NCBI GenBank assembly: GCA_029204225.1 | Contig: CM055112.1 | Location: forward strand, 22,382,578 to 22,446,577 | Direction: 5' to 3' | Source: Diphasiastrum complanatum | Lineage: Eukaryota > Streptophyta > Lycopodiopsida > Lycopodiales > Lycopodiaceae | Length of the DNA stretch: 64,000 bases | Part shown: positions 43,231 through 55,172 of the stretch, one piece after another | Layout of the letters: each line of letters opens with the position of its first letter | Position numbering within the stretch: position 1 is the stretch's first letter | Made by a program: the position numbers and the translations under genes | The notes under the pieces: model-generated | Databases searched by the model: none | What the model was told of the DNA's origin: nothing | Seen by the model: the letters and a program-made list of their open reading frames with translations, nothing else

Positions 43231-44508
43231 TTGTCATCCTATTCTGTGCTGATTGGACGACCTTGGCTTTATCAATCAAATGCTAGTATACATTGGAAAT
43301 CCAGAGAGCTAAGATTTCAGACTGGTGAGACCAATAATCGAGTTAAGCCAGCAGAACAAATCATAACCTGGAGTCGTGACAAACATGAAGGTGAAACTCC
43401 TTTGTCCGACACCAGTTTTACATCAGAAGAATCTTCGTATGCCTTGACTATTTTTTCCTATAAATCTAATATTGAAGTGCAGTACTTTGAATGTTATGAG
43501 AATGATGATAATGAAGAATTCTTCAATGCCTGCAACAATGAAACTGATGTTTCGTATGGAAAAATTAACATTGTAGACACAAACTCGAAAGAGTCTGACG
43601 ATTCAAGTGACGAATCTGAACACGAATTTGGTAACAAGAATCAGATTAACGACAAGAAAACATCTATGGAGTCAACCATGCACGAAATTCATGGCCATAC
43701 TAAGGCCAGTATGATTGAAGGTATCATCTTATCAGATTCTACTGAACTGATTGAACTTGCACCTGGCAGATTTGTGCATGTTTCAAAATCACTTGGAGAA
43801 TCTGAGTTGGCGGAATTCACTGAACTATTGAAGGAGTATCAAGATGTTTTTGTCTGGTCGCTTGACGATTTGAAGGGTATATCTGCAAAATTTGGAGAGC
43901 ACCAAATTGATCTGAAGGAAGATGTTGTATCTGTTCGACAGAGACAGTATCGTCTCAATTCTAAATACTCTCTAATGGTCAAGGACGAACTTAACAAACA
44001 CCTTAAGGCATGTATAATCTATCTCATCTTAAGTAGTGAACGGGTTTCACCCATTGTTGTCATCCCGAAGAAGAAGACTGGCAAAATACGAATATGCCAG
44101 GATTTCCGAAAAGTCAATGCTGCCACCAGAAAGGACCATCATCCTTTGTCTTTTACTGATTCCATCCTAGATCAGGTTGCTGGTCAAGAGCATTACAGAA
44201 TCTGTGACGGCTTTTTTGGATATAATCAGGTGGGAGTGCGAAAGGAGGATCGCTCAAAGACCACATTCATGACGGATTGGGCCACTTATGCCTACAACAA
44301 AATGCCCTTTGGTCTTTGTAATGCTCCAGCAACTTTTCAGCGAATCATGATGTTAATTTTCGCTGCCTTCCTGTTGCGTGAACTAAGAGCTTTCTTAGGA
44401 CATGTTGGCTATTACAAGAGATTTATTGAAAATCATGCTTCTATTGCTGCCTCTCTTACACATCTACTGAAGAAACAAGTGGAATACTTGTGGACGAATG
44501 AACAGTAG
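43231..44508 (+). pseudogene. Ty3-type protease end and reverse transcriptase lacking the YxDD box
   Basis: The open frame continues the protease (SYSVLIGRPWLYQSNASIHW), an acidic linker, then RT: LKEYQDVFVWSLDDLKGI, VIPKKKTGKIRICQDFRKVN, YNQVGVRKEDRSKTTFMTDW and YNKMPFGLCNAPATFQRIM. It then reads MLIFAAFLLRELRAFLGHVG: the part that should carry the catalytic YxDD, the LNPEKC region and the thumb (about 95 residues) is missing, yet the frame stays open into YYKRFIENHASIAASLTHLL. The stop at 44,506-44,508 is TAG where relatives have a polar residue. A polymerase without YxDD is dead, so this is a deletion relic despite the 425-codon frame. Confidence 0.85.
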
Positions 44509-44905
44509 AAAGCATTTGAAGATCTTAAGCAAAGGTTGATCAATGCTCCTATTCTGAGACCACCCAGCTGGGCTATTTTATTTCACAGTTATGTGGATGT
44601 TTCTGCATTTGCTATTGGCATCTGTCTAAGCTAGAGGATGACCAGAAGAAGGATCATCCCATCTACTATGCGAGTCGACAGCTCAGTGCATCAGAGAAAA
44701 ATTATTCGGCTACAGAAAGGGAAGCACTTGGCATAATTTTCACTGTTAAAAAATTTCGGCATTATTTGCTGGGATATGCATTTATTTTTCATGTGGATCA
44801 TTATGCTCTTAAGTATCTTGTAAATAAACCAGATCTATCAGGACGAATTGCTCGATGGGTTCTACTTCTGCAAGACTTCACTTTGGCAACTAGTTTTGGT
44901 TTATA
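44509..44905 (+). pseudogene. Ty3-type RNase H
   Basis: Coding continues after the TAG: KAFEDLKQRLINAPILRPPS, then YVDVSAFAIGICLS, a frame change near 44,630, then IYYASRQLSASEKNYSATER, REALGIIFTVKKFRHYLLG, FHVDHYALKYLVNKP and RIARWVLLLQDF. This is the standard RNase H of Ty3 elements, with its catalytic Asp (cDAS position here VDVS), Glu and Asp motifs partly altered. Similarity stops near 44,895; the integrase is not present. Confidence 0.85.
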
Positions 44906-44914
44906 ATTGTTCAC

Positions 44915-45215
44915 ACTGCCATCTTGATTAAGCTTGATCTTAAAGACCCATTTGAAAATAGTAGCATTTTGTATCTCTGATGGAGGATCAATAATTTTAC
45001 AAGTATCTCAAACAATGCATCATATACTCACTTTTCATTGCATCAAATCACTCTTTTGTTGATATAGTGTCATTCACACTTGAAGGAACATCATCAAACT
45101 TAAGGTAGTAATAAGAGCAATAAAAATGAAACAATCATCAAGTTGTAATTGCTTTTCTCTTCCTTGTATTTGAGCCTTGATGGTTGCATTTGGGCTCTGA
45201 TACCATGTTAAAATC
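44915..45215 (-). pseudogene. Copia scrap: primer site, leader and RT start, reverse strand
   Basis: On the reverse strand TGGTATCAGAGCCC lies at about 45,208-45,195, followed within about 80 bp by degenerate coding that reads FDAMKSEY, IIDPPSE, FKWVFKIKLNQDGSV and NNYK, the beginning of a copia RT (usual form KWVFKIK.N.DGS...YKARLVAKG). Gag to integrase is therefore deleted. It abuts the Ty3 RNase H head-on near 44,905. Confidence 0.7.
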
Positions 45216-45900
45216 AAAGGTTATGAACCTTATTTGGATACTAAAACATTGAAAAGCATCAAAGGTTTCACTTATATCTAATAGATAGAAAACTAGCACA
45301 CAATTCAACCTATTTTGTATCTAATTGGCAAGAGCTTTTGAACACCACAATAAAACTAGAAATAATTGATTTTCACATCCTGTCACACACGTGGAAAGTA
45401 TAATACTTTGTTCAAATTCAGATCTATTCGTTAGACACAAAAAATATCACATTCATCATTCATCAATTTCTCATTAAAGAGTAAACTTGCCAAAATCACC
45501 ATCTCTTGATAATCTCTCAAAGTATGTACAAAATGAGTTCTCAATCCATATCAAATGATCTCGGATATAAGACTAGGGAGTGCCATTAGGGTAGACCCTA
45601 AACCCCTGGTTATCAAAGCCTTAGATCATGCATAATTACCCACTTGGTAGCTCGAGTCAACTTTCTTACAAAAGTAGGTGGCCGACCTCATCAAAAATCC
45701 TATGATGTAAATATATCACTTTAGAAAAATATTTATTTAACTAATTCCATTTCATTATCAACATGCAAAAAAACAAAAAAACCTCATCATAATATAATTC
45801 ACTTTAGAAAAAAATATATATATAACCTCATCGTAATATAATTCACTTTAGAAATATATTTATTTAACTAATTTCATGTCATTATCAACATGCAAAAAAA
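45209..45900 (-). repeat. Presumed LTR of the reverse-strand copia scrap plus an AT-rich tandem duplication
   Basis: The sequence starting TGTTAAAATCAAAGG on the plus strand should be the LTR end that precedes the primer site; the far border is not defined. At 45,713-45,900 an AT-rich segment (CACTTTAGAAAAATATTTA, CATTATCAACATGCAAAAAA) is repeated about 130 bp later with small changes. Confidence 0.4.
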
Positions 45901-45903
45901 AAA

Positions 45904-46277
45904 ATGCGTGAATAATCCACGTAGAAGATATCCACGCGTGGATATCTTTAACATTTGATCCGGTCCGGTGAACAAACGGAAATCTGCGTGGATAATCCAT
46001 GCGACGCGAAAACTACCTTCCGGCACTACCAAGCTTCCCTCCCAAACAGCTATCAAAATTTTCATATTTCAATTTTGCGTGGATAATACATGCGCATAAA
46101 TTTTTCGGCGTCGTGTCAGAAAAACATCGATGGACTGGCCGGAGGCATGTTCAAAAACCTTTTGGCGTGGATAATCCACGCGTGGATGTTTCACGCAAAC
46201 AAAATTTTGAAAAATCGACTACGTGTTGGGTGTCGCGTGGATACTCTGCATGGATAAACACAGAGATTTCTAGTTTT
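45904..46277 (+). repeat. Palindrome-rich dispersed repeat, copy 2
   Basis: Co-linear with 1,507-1,885: ATCCACGCGTGGATATCTTTAA (19 bases shown: ATCCACGCGTGGATATCTT), GGTCCGGTGAACAAACG, CTTCCCTCCCAAACAGCTA, GTCGTGTCAGAAAAACATC, and GTGGATAATCCACGCGTGG followed by TTTCACGC. An extra GGACTGGCCGGAGGC is present near 46,132 relative to copy 1. Confidence 0.7.
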
Positions 46278-47296
46278 GAGTGACTTTATTGATGTAAATA
46301 CTGATGTGCTCCGGGATTCTTTTATTGGCCGAAATACATCTACCGATGAATCGATCCCTATAGAGGAGTCTAAATGTCTTTTCAATTTGTCTATACATTA
46401 TATAAATGATGATGTATATTTTACTACAGCTGATTTATGTCAGTTTTTTGACTATCGTGAAGATCGGGTTCTATGTTTATTATTCGGCACAATTTCTGAA
46501 TTCTCCAACTTTGTAGATTTTGAAACAGATGACCTTGTTGCTGGAATTGATTTTGATGATGAAAAGGGGGACTTATGACCGGTGAAGAGTGCTTGACTAA
46601 GACTTTATCAAATATTGTTGAGGATGGACGAGGCAGACCATCCGATGAGAAATTCATGGCATTTCGATCCCAGATGGGCTTCCCTTGTCCATCATTAATG
46701 CATTTCACTGATGATTCCACTTTAGTAGGTGATTATTATATTGATCATCCTGATCTGGTTGTTGCTTATGATGAAGAATGTGTAAGTGTTTAAACTTCCT
46801 TGCATTAGAATGTTCTTAGCTACTGAATGTATTTTTTCTAGCATATTTCTTATTGCGGGATGCTCTCATAATTGATGATTTTGCTGTGAGACGAGGTGGT
46901 TACAGACAACATGCATCCTCGTTCCAAAGGGATAGTGGACTTGGCCACTATCTTAGGCATTTCCTGAAGAATGAGATCTGTATTGCTCATTCGAAGTTGA
47001 GCCCAGTTGGGGAGATTCTGATAATGGCAGTTAAGGCTTTATCATTTTATCTAGGAGGACATAAATTTGTTAAGACAAATAAGATCATTTTTGTCAAAAG
47101 ATCTTATGTTTTGAACATTCTAGATTTTACTAATGGGAATGTTCCTTTAAGGAGCTCCCATTATTCATTGTACTCTACTTATATTGAACTTAGTGGAAAT
47201 AAGGATAATGCACATCTATTAGATGCATACTCTAGCAGAGAATTTCTTCATGACATTACTGCCATAGAATCTGACACACAAGCTGATAATGAATAG
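46278..47296 (+). pseudogene. Unrecognised gene fragment, forward strand
   Basis: Three consecutive protein-like frames: 46,278-46,578 (DVLRDSFIGRNTSTDESIPI, DVYFTTADLCQFFDYRED), 46,575-46,781 (DGRGRPSDEKFMAFRSQMGF, GDYYIDHPDLVVAYDEEC) ending at a strong donor GTAAGT (46,782), and 46,842-47,296 (LRDALIIDDFAVRRGGYRQH, LGHYLRHFLKNEICIAHSKL, LPVGEILIMAVKALSFYLGG written without the first L) after acceptor TTTTTTCTAG. The last frame ends TAG after ESDTQADNE. The frames do not join cleanly, so there are lesions. Ordinary amino-acid composition and the splice pair argue for real former coding. I recognise no family, and it is convergent with the reverse-strand fragment at 47.4-48.06 kb. Confidence 0.4.
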
Positions 47297-47379
47297 TGGA
47301 CACTTTGTATTTTGTTATAATACAATCAATACATTTACATTAAGTATTTCTCCTCTCTTGTTCAATGAATTTGCAACAA

Positions 47380-48056
47380 GAACTTGCATGCTTTTCTAAA
47401 CTCGTTGTATTGTGTGGACTTTGTTATATGTCGAATCTGAACTCTGCGGCAGAACCACTAAAACAATTGACAAATGTAGTTTCATTTTTCATTGGTTCCT
47501 CCATGTTGTGTATTTCGATGAAATGTTGCTCGTGCTTGCCAATGTGACTTCTCCATCCCTTGTGATGACCATACACTCAAGCTCCATATGTGTTTGCAAA
47601 AAATGCTGTATGATCTCTTAGTATGTGCTGCATATGTCAAAACCATAATGTCAGTCTTATGTTTGGATCTAAATATATATGGAAAATTGAAAGCATCTTG
47701 AAGAATTTATACTAACCATGTAATGAGTGATGTGATCTTCTCCCCATGCTTTTGATACTGCATTAACAAACTCGACACAAGTCCTTTGGACAGCTTTCTT
47801 ATCAATATCAGAGTATTTATCTTTTCTTAAAATAGCATCATACTATCAAGCTTCTTCCATACATCAACTTTTAGTACTCTAGTGTTCTCGTCTTTCTCAA
47901 AGTCTTGAGTGGCAACAATAATATTTGTCCAGACTGAGTGTTGAATATTAGAAGCCTTACTAGTATGATTTGATAGGAAACGACGTGCTTTTGCTCCTCC
48001 TATGCTTGGCTTAGTTGGCATGTTCCCATTCTTTCCTGAAAGCCTTTTGATTACAA
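47380..48056 (-). pseudogene. Unrecognised two-exon gene fragment, reverse strand
   Basis: Exon 48,056-47,717 reads KRLSGKNGNMPTKPSIGGAK, HTSKASNIQHSVWTNIIVAT, then after a small frame change near 47,835 AILRKDKYSDIDKKAVQRTC and VEFVNAVSKAWGEDHITHYM, ending at a donor GTTAGT. After an 88-bp intron (acceptor CATATGCAG at 47,629) the second exon carries WSLSVWSSQGMEKSHWQA and TFHRNTQHGG. The Gly-(M/L)-Glu-Lys-x-(H/N) pattern is one I associate with large uncharacterised transposon or domesticated proteins, but I cannot name the family. Stops follow near 47,500. It is cut at 48,056 by Ty3 sequence on the other strand. Confidence 0.45.
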
Positions 48057-48815
48057 CCAGGTCAAGATTGCACCAACAAATCGTCACAAAACAGCTTTTG
48101 CAATAGAATGAGGCACCTATGCTTACAAAGTAATGCCGTTTGGACTCTATAATACACCAAGTTCATTTCAAAGAGTAATGCAATTCGCTATTAAAGATTA
48201 TTTACAGAAATTTCTTGAAATTTACTTGGATGACCTTGGAGCTCATAGCACAGATAGAGACCACCTGGATCGATTGGAGAAAGTATTTGAACGATGTCAT
48301 GAGTATCAAATTTCCCTAAATCCAGAAAAATGCCAGATATGGGTTTCCCATGAAGTTGTTCTTGGACATGTGCACAAATTATTCTAAAATCAAGGTTATT
48401 GTGGAATTGCCACCGCCAGCAACAATTCTTGGAATTTGTGTTTATGGGTCATGTGAACTATTATCGAATTTTTATTATTATTTTTGCGGATTTAGCAAGA
48501 CTTATATACAAACTGACTATTGTTCCTATTTGGACAGTAGAGGCGTTAGAAGCGTTTGAAAAATTGAAGACAAAAGTATAGAAGAGGCAATTGATTCATA
48601 AGGCTCAACCTTATCAATTGATTGTAGGACAATTGTATCATCATGGATCAGACAATATTCTACGTAGATGTGTTTTACCGCATGAAATATCAGATTTCAT
48701 CATGTTTTCACATGATGGCATGGGCGGAGGACACTTTTCTACAGATATTATTGTTCGCAAACTTTTGCAATCTGGTTGTTGGTGGCCTACGCTTCATAAG
48801 GAAGTTAAAATAGCA
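48057..48815 (+). pseudogene. Second Ty3-type fragment: RT and integrase zinc domain
   Basis: RT: QVKIAPTNRHKTAFAIE, TGA where relatives have Trp (48,112), GTYAYKVMPFGLYNTPSSFQ, the intact catalytic IYLDDL, and YQISLNPEKCQI. After a frame change comes the connection domain (GHVNYYRIFIIIFADLARLI). A deletion then removes RNase H, and YQLIVGQLYHHG, VLPHEISDFIMFSHD and GGGHFSTDIIVRKLLQSGCWWPTL follow (the last shown in parts: GGGHFSTDIIVRK and LLQSGCWWPTL), the H2C2 zinc-binding region of the integrase. It is a different copy from 40.9-44.9 kb, because the YLDD segment is present here. Confidence 0.8.
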
Positions 48816-48819
48816 ATGA

Positions 48820-51430
48820 TCGACTTATACAGTGCTTTCTTATTTCGACAGCACCACGTCTTTTACAAGTCCTTTGAGTGCTTTTAAACAATTTTATCTT
48901 TGTACTTACTTATCAGTTGAATATACAGTTTGTGGAGAGCAATTCTGTTGTCTTGTCTTATTGCACTTGACGTTGTGCTATGGCAAACTATTTTCTTAAC
49001 TTGGTATTAGAGCCCTTGGTGGCTACAATCACCGGACAAGAATAGAGAGTTGCAAATTCACGACGGTTTGTTGGCTAGGAAGCACAAAACCGAGTCTGTG
49101 GAGATTCGTGGAATAGCTCAAAACTGTAAGAAGATTCAGAGGTAGGGGATTGTCAGCTGAAACGAGAAGCCAAACGGAAACATAGAACTCTGTAGAAAGG
49201 CTGCCTAGTGTGGATTCAATCTGAAACCAATTGAAGATCTGTTTGAAGCAGATAATTTTTGACTGTAGGGCGACCTTAGTGCAGTAGAAGGCTGCAAAAA
49301 GTAGCTCAAAGAAAACTTGAGCATAGCCCAAGAGTCTCTCTTCTTTCATGGTTGGGCTTTCAGTAGAAAACATTGAAGATCTTTCTCCATTTGCAAGGTT
49401 TTTCAGAGTGGTAAAGAGCTAGAAGTGGGCATCTTGCTACTGTTGAGAACATGTGGAGAGGCCGTGGGCGGCCGTGGATCAGCCAGTGTGCAGGATTGGA
49501 GCAATAATGAATTGCCATGGCTTGAATATAGGAGCTTGGAGCTGTCATCGCTGAGAAGGAGGAGCAGGTGAGGCCACGGGCCAGCGCGCACAGGGAATCT
49601 GAGAGTGGTTGTAGTGCTTGGAGGTGTTTAGCGTCTGTAAGAGCCAACTTCGATGCTCGAGATTGTTCGCAACCATTAGATAAGCCTCCAATAAATCAAT
49701 GGCCAAGATGGAGTTCTCAGGGAGGAACGTGGGCCATAGAATGGAGGATTACGCTTAGATGGGCTTTGAAAGGGCCCTAAAGAACTGAAAGGCAAATTAG
49801 GCCTTCTTTTCATTAAAATTTTTCAAACTGAAAAAATTGTTGGGTCCCAAGTTTTTAAAAGGTGAAGTTTCTTCACACTGAAAAAACGATTCAAAAACCC
49901 AAATTGCCCTTATTTTCACCTCCTTTACTCTAACTTGGCCAAACGAAAGGTGATAGCCTCCAAACAAAGGGCACCCTGACTGTACCTACAAGTACGGTAT
50001 GTCAAAACAGAGTGATTGCCATAGAAAAAGTGTTCGAAGCACGCCAGAAGTGATTTCACCATTCTACTGGACACGTAGCTAGGAGTTGGTGACGAGAAGC
50101 ATTTCGGAAAGCGACGCCAGTTTGGCTTTCAATTTGACAAAAGAGCGACGGGTGTCCTGGTAAGCCAAAAATTGCAGGTCATTATTTTTTATTTCTGACA
50201 TCACGGTTGGCTTCGGCATACACTTTATAGCCTATAGGCGGAGTTTCAAGCAGTTTGGAAATGGCAAACATCAATGAGGCAATTTTGGGCGATGCAAGCA
50301 AACTTGATGGGGCTTCTAACTACAACATCTGAAAATTCAAAATGAACAGCATTTTGATGGAGAAAGAGTTATGGGAGATCATGGCAGGTATTGAAGTCCG
50401 GCCAAATACCACTCCAGGTGACATGAGGGCCTTTGATAAAAAGGCGTAGAGAGCATTGTCCTTGATCAATCTTTCAGTGAAAGACCATGTGATCACTCAT
50501 ATAAGTGATGCCACGATGACTAGGGGAGATTGGGAAGCTCTTAGAATGCAATTTCAAACTTGCAATCTAGCTCAGGCCATGTTCTTGAAGTCGAGATTGA
50601 ACACAGTTAGGATGGAAGAAAGCGAATCGGTGGGATCTTTCTTCACCAGGATAAAGGAGCTGAGAGATCAACTTGTGGCAATTGGAGAACCAATTAGGGA
50701 TGTTGAATTGGTACATACCACAATGAGTGGTGTCTCGGAAGGGCTATAGTTGTTTGTGAGCGGCATTGCTTCGAGGGAGAGATTGCCTACTTTTGAAGAC
50801 TTCCACAGAATGATGTTGCAAGAAGAGCAGCGTCGCGAAGTGGTGAAGTCAAGGCAAACCCTACAGGAGGATCAAGCCTTGCTTGCTAAAGGCAAGCAGA
50901 AAGGATGGAAAAGGATTTTCAACAAATCCAAGGATGATGATGACGAGAGTCATCATCAAAGGCGAAAAAGAAGAAGAAAGACAAATGCTACTACTGCCAC
51001 AAACCGGGTCATTGGACACGCGAGTGTTACAAGAAGAAAGCGGACATAAAGGCGTAAAAAGTGAAACAACAAGGCAACATTGCCAAAGATGATGGAGAAG
51101 ATGATGAGACAAGTGTCTTCTCATCGGCATTGGCATCCCAGGTTGATGATGGTGCCAGATGGTTCATAGATTTAGGCGCCACAAGGCATATGACCGAGAA
51201 ACATGATTGGTTTGAGAAATTCTCACCAGTGGGGATAAGGTCACTCAAGCCAATGGGGAGGAATGCTAAATACAGGGTGTGCACAATGTACGTGTGTAGT
51301 TTCATTATGGTAAAATCAAGAATATCCCTAATGTGCTTTATGTTCCTGGACTCAAAAAGAGTTTGCTTTTTGTTGGAGTAATGGCAAATCAACATCTTAA
51401 GGTTGAATTTGTCAAGGATGGATGCCTTAT
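48820..51430 (+). mobile_element. Copia 5' part: LTR end, primer site, leader, gag and protease
   Basis: An LTR end of unknown left border (about 48,820-49,000) is followed by TTGGTATTAGAGCCC (49,001-49,015), a variant initiator-tRNA-Met primer site. The 1.25-kb leader aligns with the leader of the copia copy at 11.6-12.66 kb, so both belong to related families. Gag begins at 50,261, and the sequence stops inside the protease region near 51,430. Integrase, RT and the 3' LTR are absent. Confidence 0.8.
50261..51430 (+). pseudogene. Copia Gag and protease fragment
   Basis: It starts ATG at 50,261 (MANINEAILGDASKLDGASN). UBN2 gag core: MEKELWEIMAGIEVRPNTTP, ISDATMTRGDWEALRMQFQT, SVGSFFTRIKELRDQLVAIG. 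Knuckle: CYYCHKPGHWTREC near 50,985, in a different frame from the upstream 300 codons. Protease: ARWFIDLGATRHMTE, where the usual Asp-Ser-Gly is Asp-Leu-Gly. Stops: TGA for Trp near 50,331, TAG near 50,447, TAG at 50,747 and TAA near 51,055; a frame change lies near 50,960. It encodes no working protein. Confidence 0.87.
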
Positions 51431-52583
<1,153 letters not shown>

Positions 52584-53027
52584 TTGTTTAATTTGTTTGA
52601 GCGAGCATTTATATTTTCAGTTTATTATATGAAAAGTAGAGTTAGTTCAACCATTCCTAAGGTTTTATTGGCTATGCTAAGGACAGACAAGTATTATCCA
52701 ACAGCCACATGGGTGACACCATTCCAGGGAAAAGGAATGGACATGGTGAGAGCTGTTGCAGTCTGGAAGGCTATGAAGGTACCAAGCCTTGTGACCATGG
52801 ATGATGTGATGGCAATCTTTTTTCCAAAAGATGCAGATTTTTGATATTTTAAAAGTTGCGCTCCGAGGTTTGATAACTTGTATGGTTTGAAGATGTAGGA
52901 TGAGGCCAGTGGGCTCAAATCCTTTGAGCCTATTCTACTAAATGATGGTGGAAATGATGGACTTGGTGAAAACGATGTGCAATCTGGGTATGTTAGCTTG
53001 AGTGAGTGCAAATTTGAGGCATTGTGA
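52584..53027 (+). pseudogene. Unrecognised coding-like frame with two stops
   Basis: One frame reads IPKVLLAMLRTDKYYPTATW, FQGKGMDMVRAVAVWKAMKV, VPSLVTMDDVMAIFFPKDAD, then TGA, CAPRFDNLYGLKM, TAG, and DEASGLKSFEPILLNDGGND before ending in SLSECKFEAL and TGA. The composition is protein-like across the stops, suggesting the decayed 3' part of a gene or transposon protein. No family recognised. Confidence 0.3.
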
Positions 53028-53329
53028 GCACCAAACACTCTTGTTTTGGAAGACTCTCAACATTATGCTATGATGTTTTGGAATAGAATTTTGTTGTTTT
53101 GTAAACAACTTTCATGAGATATGAATGCGAAACTATGTACTTTTGTTTTGGAATCAAACGGAATATGCGAAATTACGTACGAATGTTTTGCGATCAAATT
53201 GGATGTGGTTTTGTTTAGATTCTATGAAATGCAATGTCTTTTTTAGCAAAATTTGGGCTAGATTAGTTAGGGTTAAGGTTAGGGTTAATTTTTTAGGGTC
53301 TCTATACCAGAAAATAGCAATAATGTGAG

Positions 53330-53330
<1 letters not shown>

Positions 53331-53415
<85 letters not shown>
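53331..53415 (+). repeat. Compound (TG)n(AG)n microsatellite
   Basis: About 30 TG units then about 12 AG units, with the same order as at 52,045. Confidence 0.95.
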
Positions 53416-53470
53416 ACAGACAAGCCTTACTAGTTTCGGGCTTTAATTTAAGTAAAGGCTCCCTCTAGCC
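53416..53470 (+). repeat. Conserved box next to a GA microsatellite
   Basis: AGCCTTACTAGTTTCGGGC, TTTAATTTAAGTAAAGGC and CCCTCTAGCC follow the AG tract. The reverse complement of the sequence around the GCTGT insertion site of the young LTR element (22,452-22,475 joined to 17,195-17,230) shows the same order: AGCATTACTAGTTTTGG, CTTTAATTTAAGTAAAGG. There too a CT/GA tract is on the corresponding side, so this is a dispersed repeat family. Confidence 0.55.
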
Positions 53471-54545
53471 GAATGCTGGACCATGTGTGGAGATCATTCA
53501 AAAGAAGGGACCTAAATATTCCAGAGCTGAAGAAATATGTTTGATTTTACTTGAGAATGTATTACTGAAGGAATATTGTTTTTCTTGTATGATAGTTGAT
53601 TCTTAAAACAAATAGCTATCTTTCCCATTGATGGGTAAACCAGTCGATCATACGTATGGTGTAATGTATCTCACCAACCATCCATCCATCATGATGATAA
53701 AAATAATTGATATACAATATATAGACAAATTTTCATAAATATCATGGTAATTTTTATTTACTATAATATGGTATATAACCTAGATAGTCTTCCCATTTTA
53801 AAAAATCCAAGAGGCAGTTTCAGAAAATAACTACAACCCAAGCCATATTCCAAGAGTGCAGGTGTGATCAACAAGTGTTCGTGCACATCCAATCTAGTGG
53901 TTCTATTAAGTCTTAATCTTATTGCTCGAGGAAGCTTCCTATCTTCCTTGATTTTAGACCATGAGCAACATGTTGAAGCCCATAATCGTTCTTGATTGGA
54001 CAATCTCCATATTTTGCTAAGAATGCTTGCAACCAATTGAATGGTTTTTTGACCCCCCCCCCCCCCCCCGCCCCCCCCCTGTGGTGGTATGTTGAGAACG
54101 AAATGCGAGTACATGTCAATGCAAGGACACTGAAAATCAGTTGAGGATAACAACGGTTTAGGTAAATTTCCCGAAGATCACCATTCTAAACTGAAAGTAG
54201 TTTTGTTTTACCAGGGGTCTAACTGGACCAAGGTTCAAAAGGCTCTGGGTTAATCAGCATGAAACAAGCATAGGACTAACCACCCACAAAATGAAGGCCA
54301 CTTCACACCAAGGGGAAAAAGGCATGTTTAATCTTCAAGGAGAGCCCCTCAAAACTAATGCATTAGAAAGAGAGAGGCTCATTCTACAGTCTTCACAGCC
54401 ATTATAGCTGCATCTGCTGTACGCCTTCCTTACTCACAATGCCATCGCTGGAAGAAGGGCCCAACTGCCTCGCTTCCCTGTAGCTAACAATTTCACGAAG
54501 TCCAGAGGCAGCTAATTAGACAACGGTGCACCGCCAGCCAACCTC
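53471..54545. other. Gene-free stretch with a poly-C tract
   Basis: Nothing coding recognised. At 54,053-54,079 there is an almost pure C run with one G, giving a G-rich reverse strand that could form a quadruplex or reflect a sequencing homopolymer. Confidence 0.4.
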
Positions 54546-55172
54546 TTGTCAAATGGAATTAATAGACAAAAGACTAATTTATTTGAATGTTTCACATTCA
54601 CTATAGACTACACAATGGAATATGATGAAACCTGCAATATACAAGCTGGAAATTGTGCTAGCTTTGAGATGGGACAAACATTGGAAGATTCAATTTTTCA
54701 AAGTTTCCAGTTTGCAATTCAACATTTCGGAGATAATAATAATTTTGGGCATGATTGTGTATCTTATGAAAGATATTTCGAAGAAACTTTGAGTGAAGGC
54801 GATATTATTACTCTTTGCCGACATATCATTCACTCTATCTTGCTGGAAATGAATATGCACTTCAAATATCATTTGTCATCTTTGAAGTTGATCAGTCCAA
54901 TTTCATTAGTCTCTATATTGGACCATGATCTTGATGATATTTCTTCCATATGGGATCTAAACAATTTAGATGCAAGGCTAACAGTTATCATCAAAGCATT
55001 TGGATTGAAGTACGAACTGGCAAATCAACAACATAACAAAATCTTCAATTATTACTCTTTGTCGACATCTCATTCACTCTATTTTGCTGGAAATGAATAT
55101 GCACTTCAAATATCATTTGTAATCTTCGAAGTTGATCAGTCCAATTTCATTAGTCTCTATATTGGACTATGA
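54546..55172 (+). CDS. Unrecognised 208-residue frame containing a tandem duplication
   Basis: The open frame includes TLEDSIFQSFQFAIQHFGDN, IITLCRHIIHSILLEMNMHF, LVSILDHDLDDISSIWDLNN and ARLTVIIKAFGLKYELANQQ. Its second half enters a 242-bp tandem duplicate (54,809-55,050 and 55,051-55,293) in another frame, so the annotated C-terminus is a frame artefact; in the equivalent frame the copy again reads LIHSILLEMNMHFKYHL and DDISSIWDFNN. It lies about 350 bp upstream of a polypurine/LTR-like boundary, which suggests a retroelement tail. No family recognised. Confidence 0.35.
   Translation: MSNGINRQKTNLFECFTFTIDYTMEYDETCNIQAGNCASFEMGQTLEDSIFQSFQFAIQHFGDNNNFGHDCVSYERYFEETLSEGDIITLCRHIIHSILLEMNMHFKYHLSSLKLISPISLVSILDHDLDDISSIWDLNNLDARLTVIIKAFGLKYELANQQHNKIFNYYSLSTSHSLYFAGNEYALQISFVIFEVDQSNFISLYIGL

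Noticed and set aside
53264-53292. TTAGGG-like words as an animal-type telomere repeat
   Set aside because: Only a few irregular units in AT-rich DNA; consistent with chance or a decayed telomere-like repeat.
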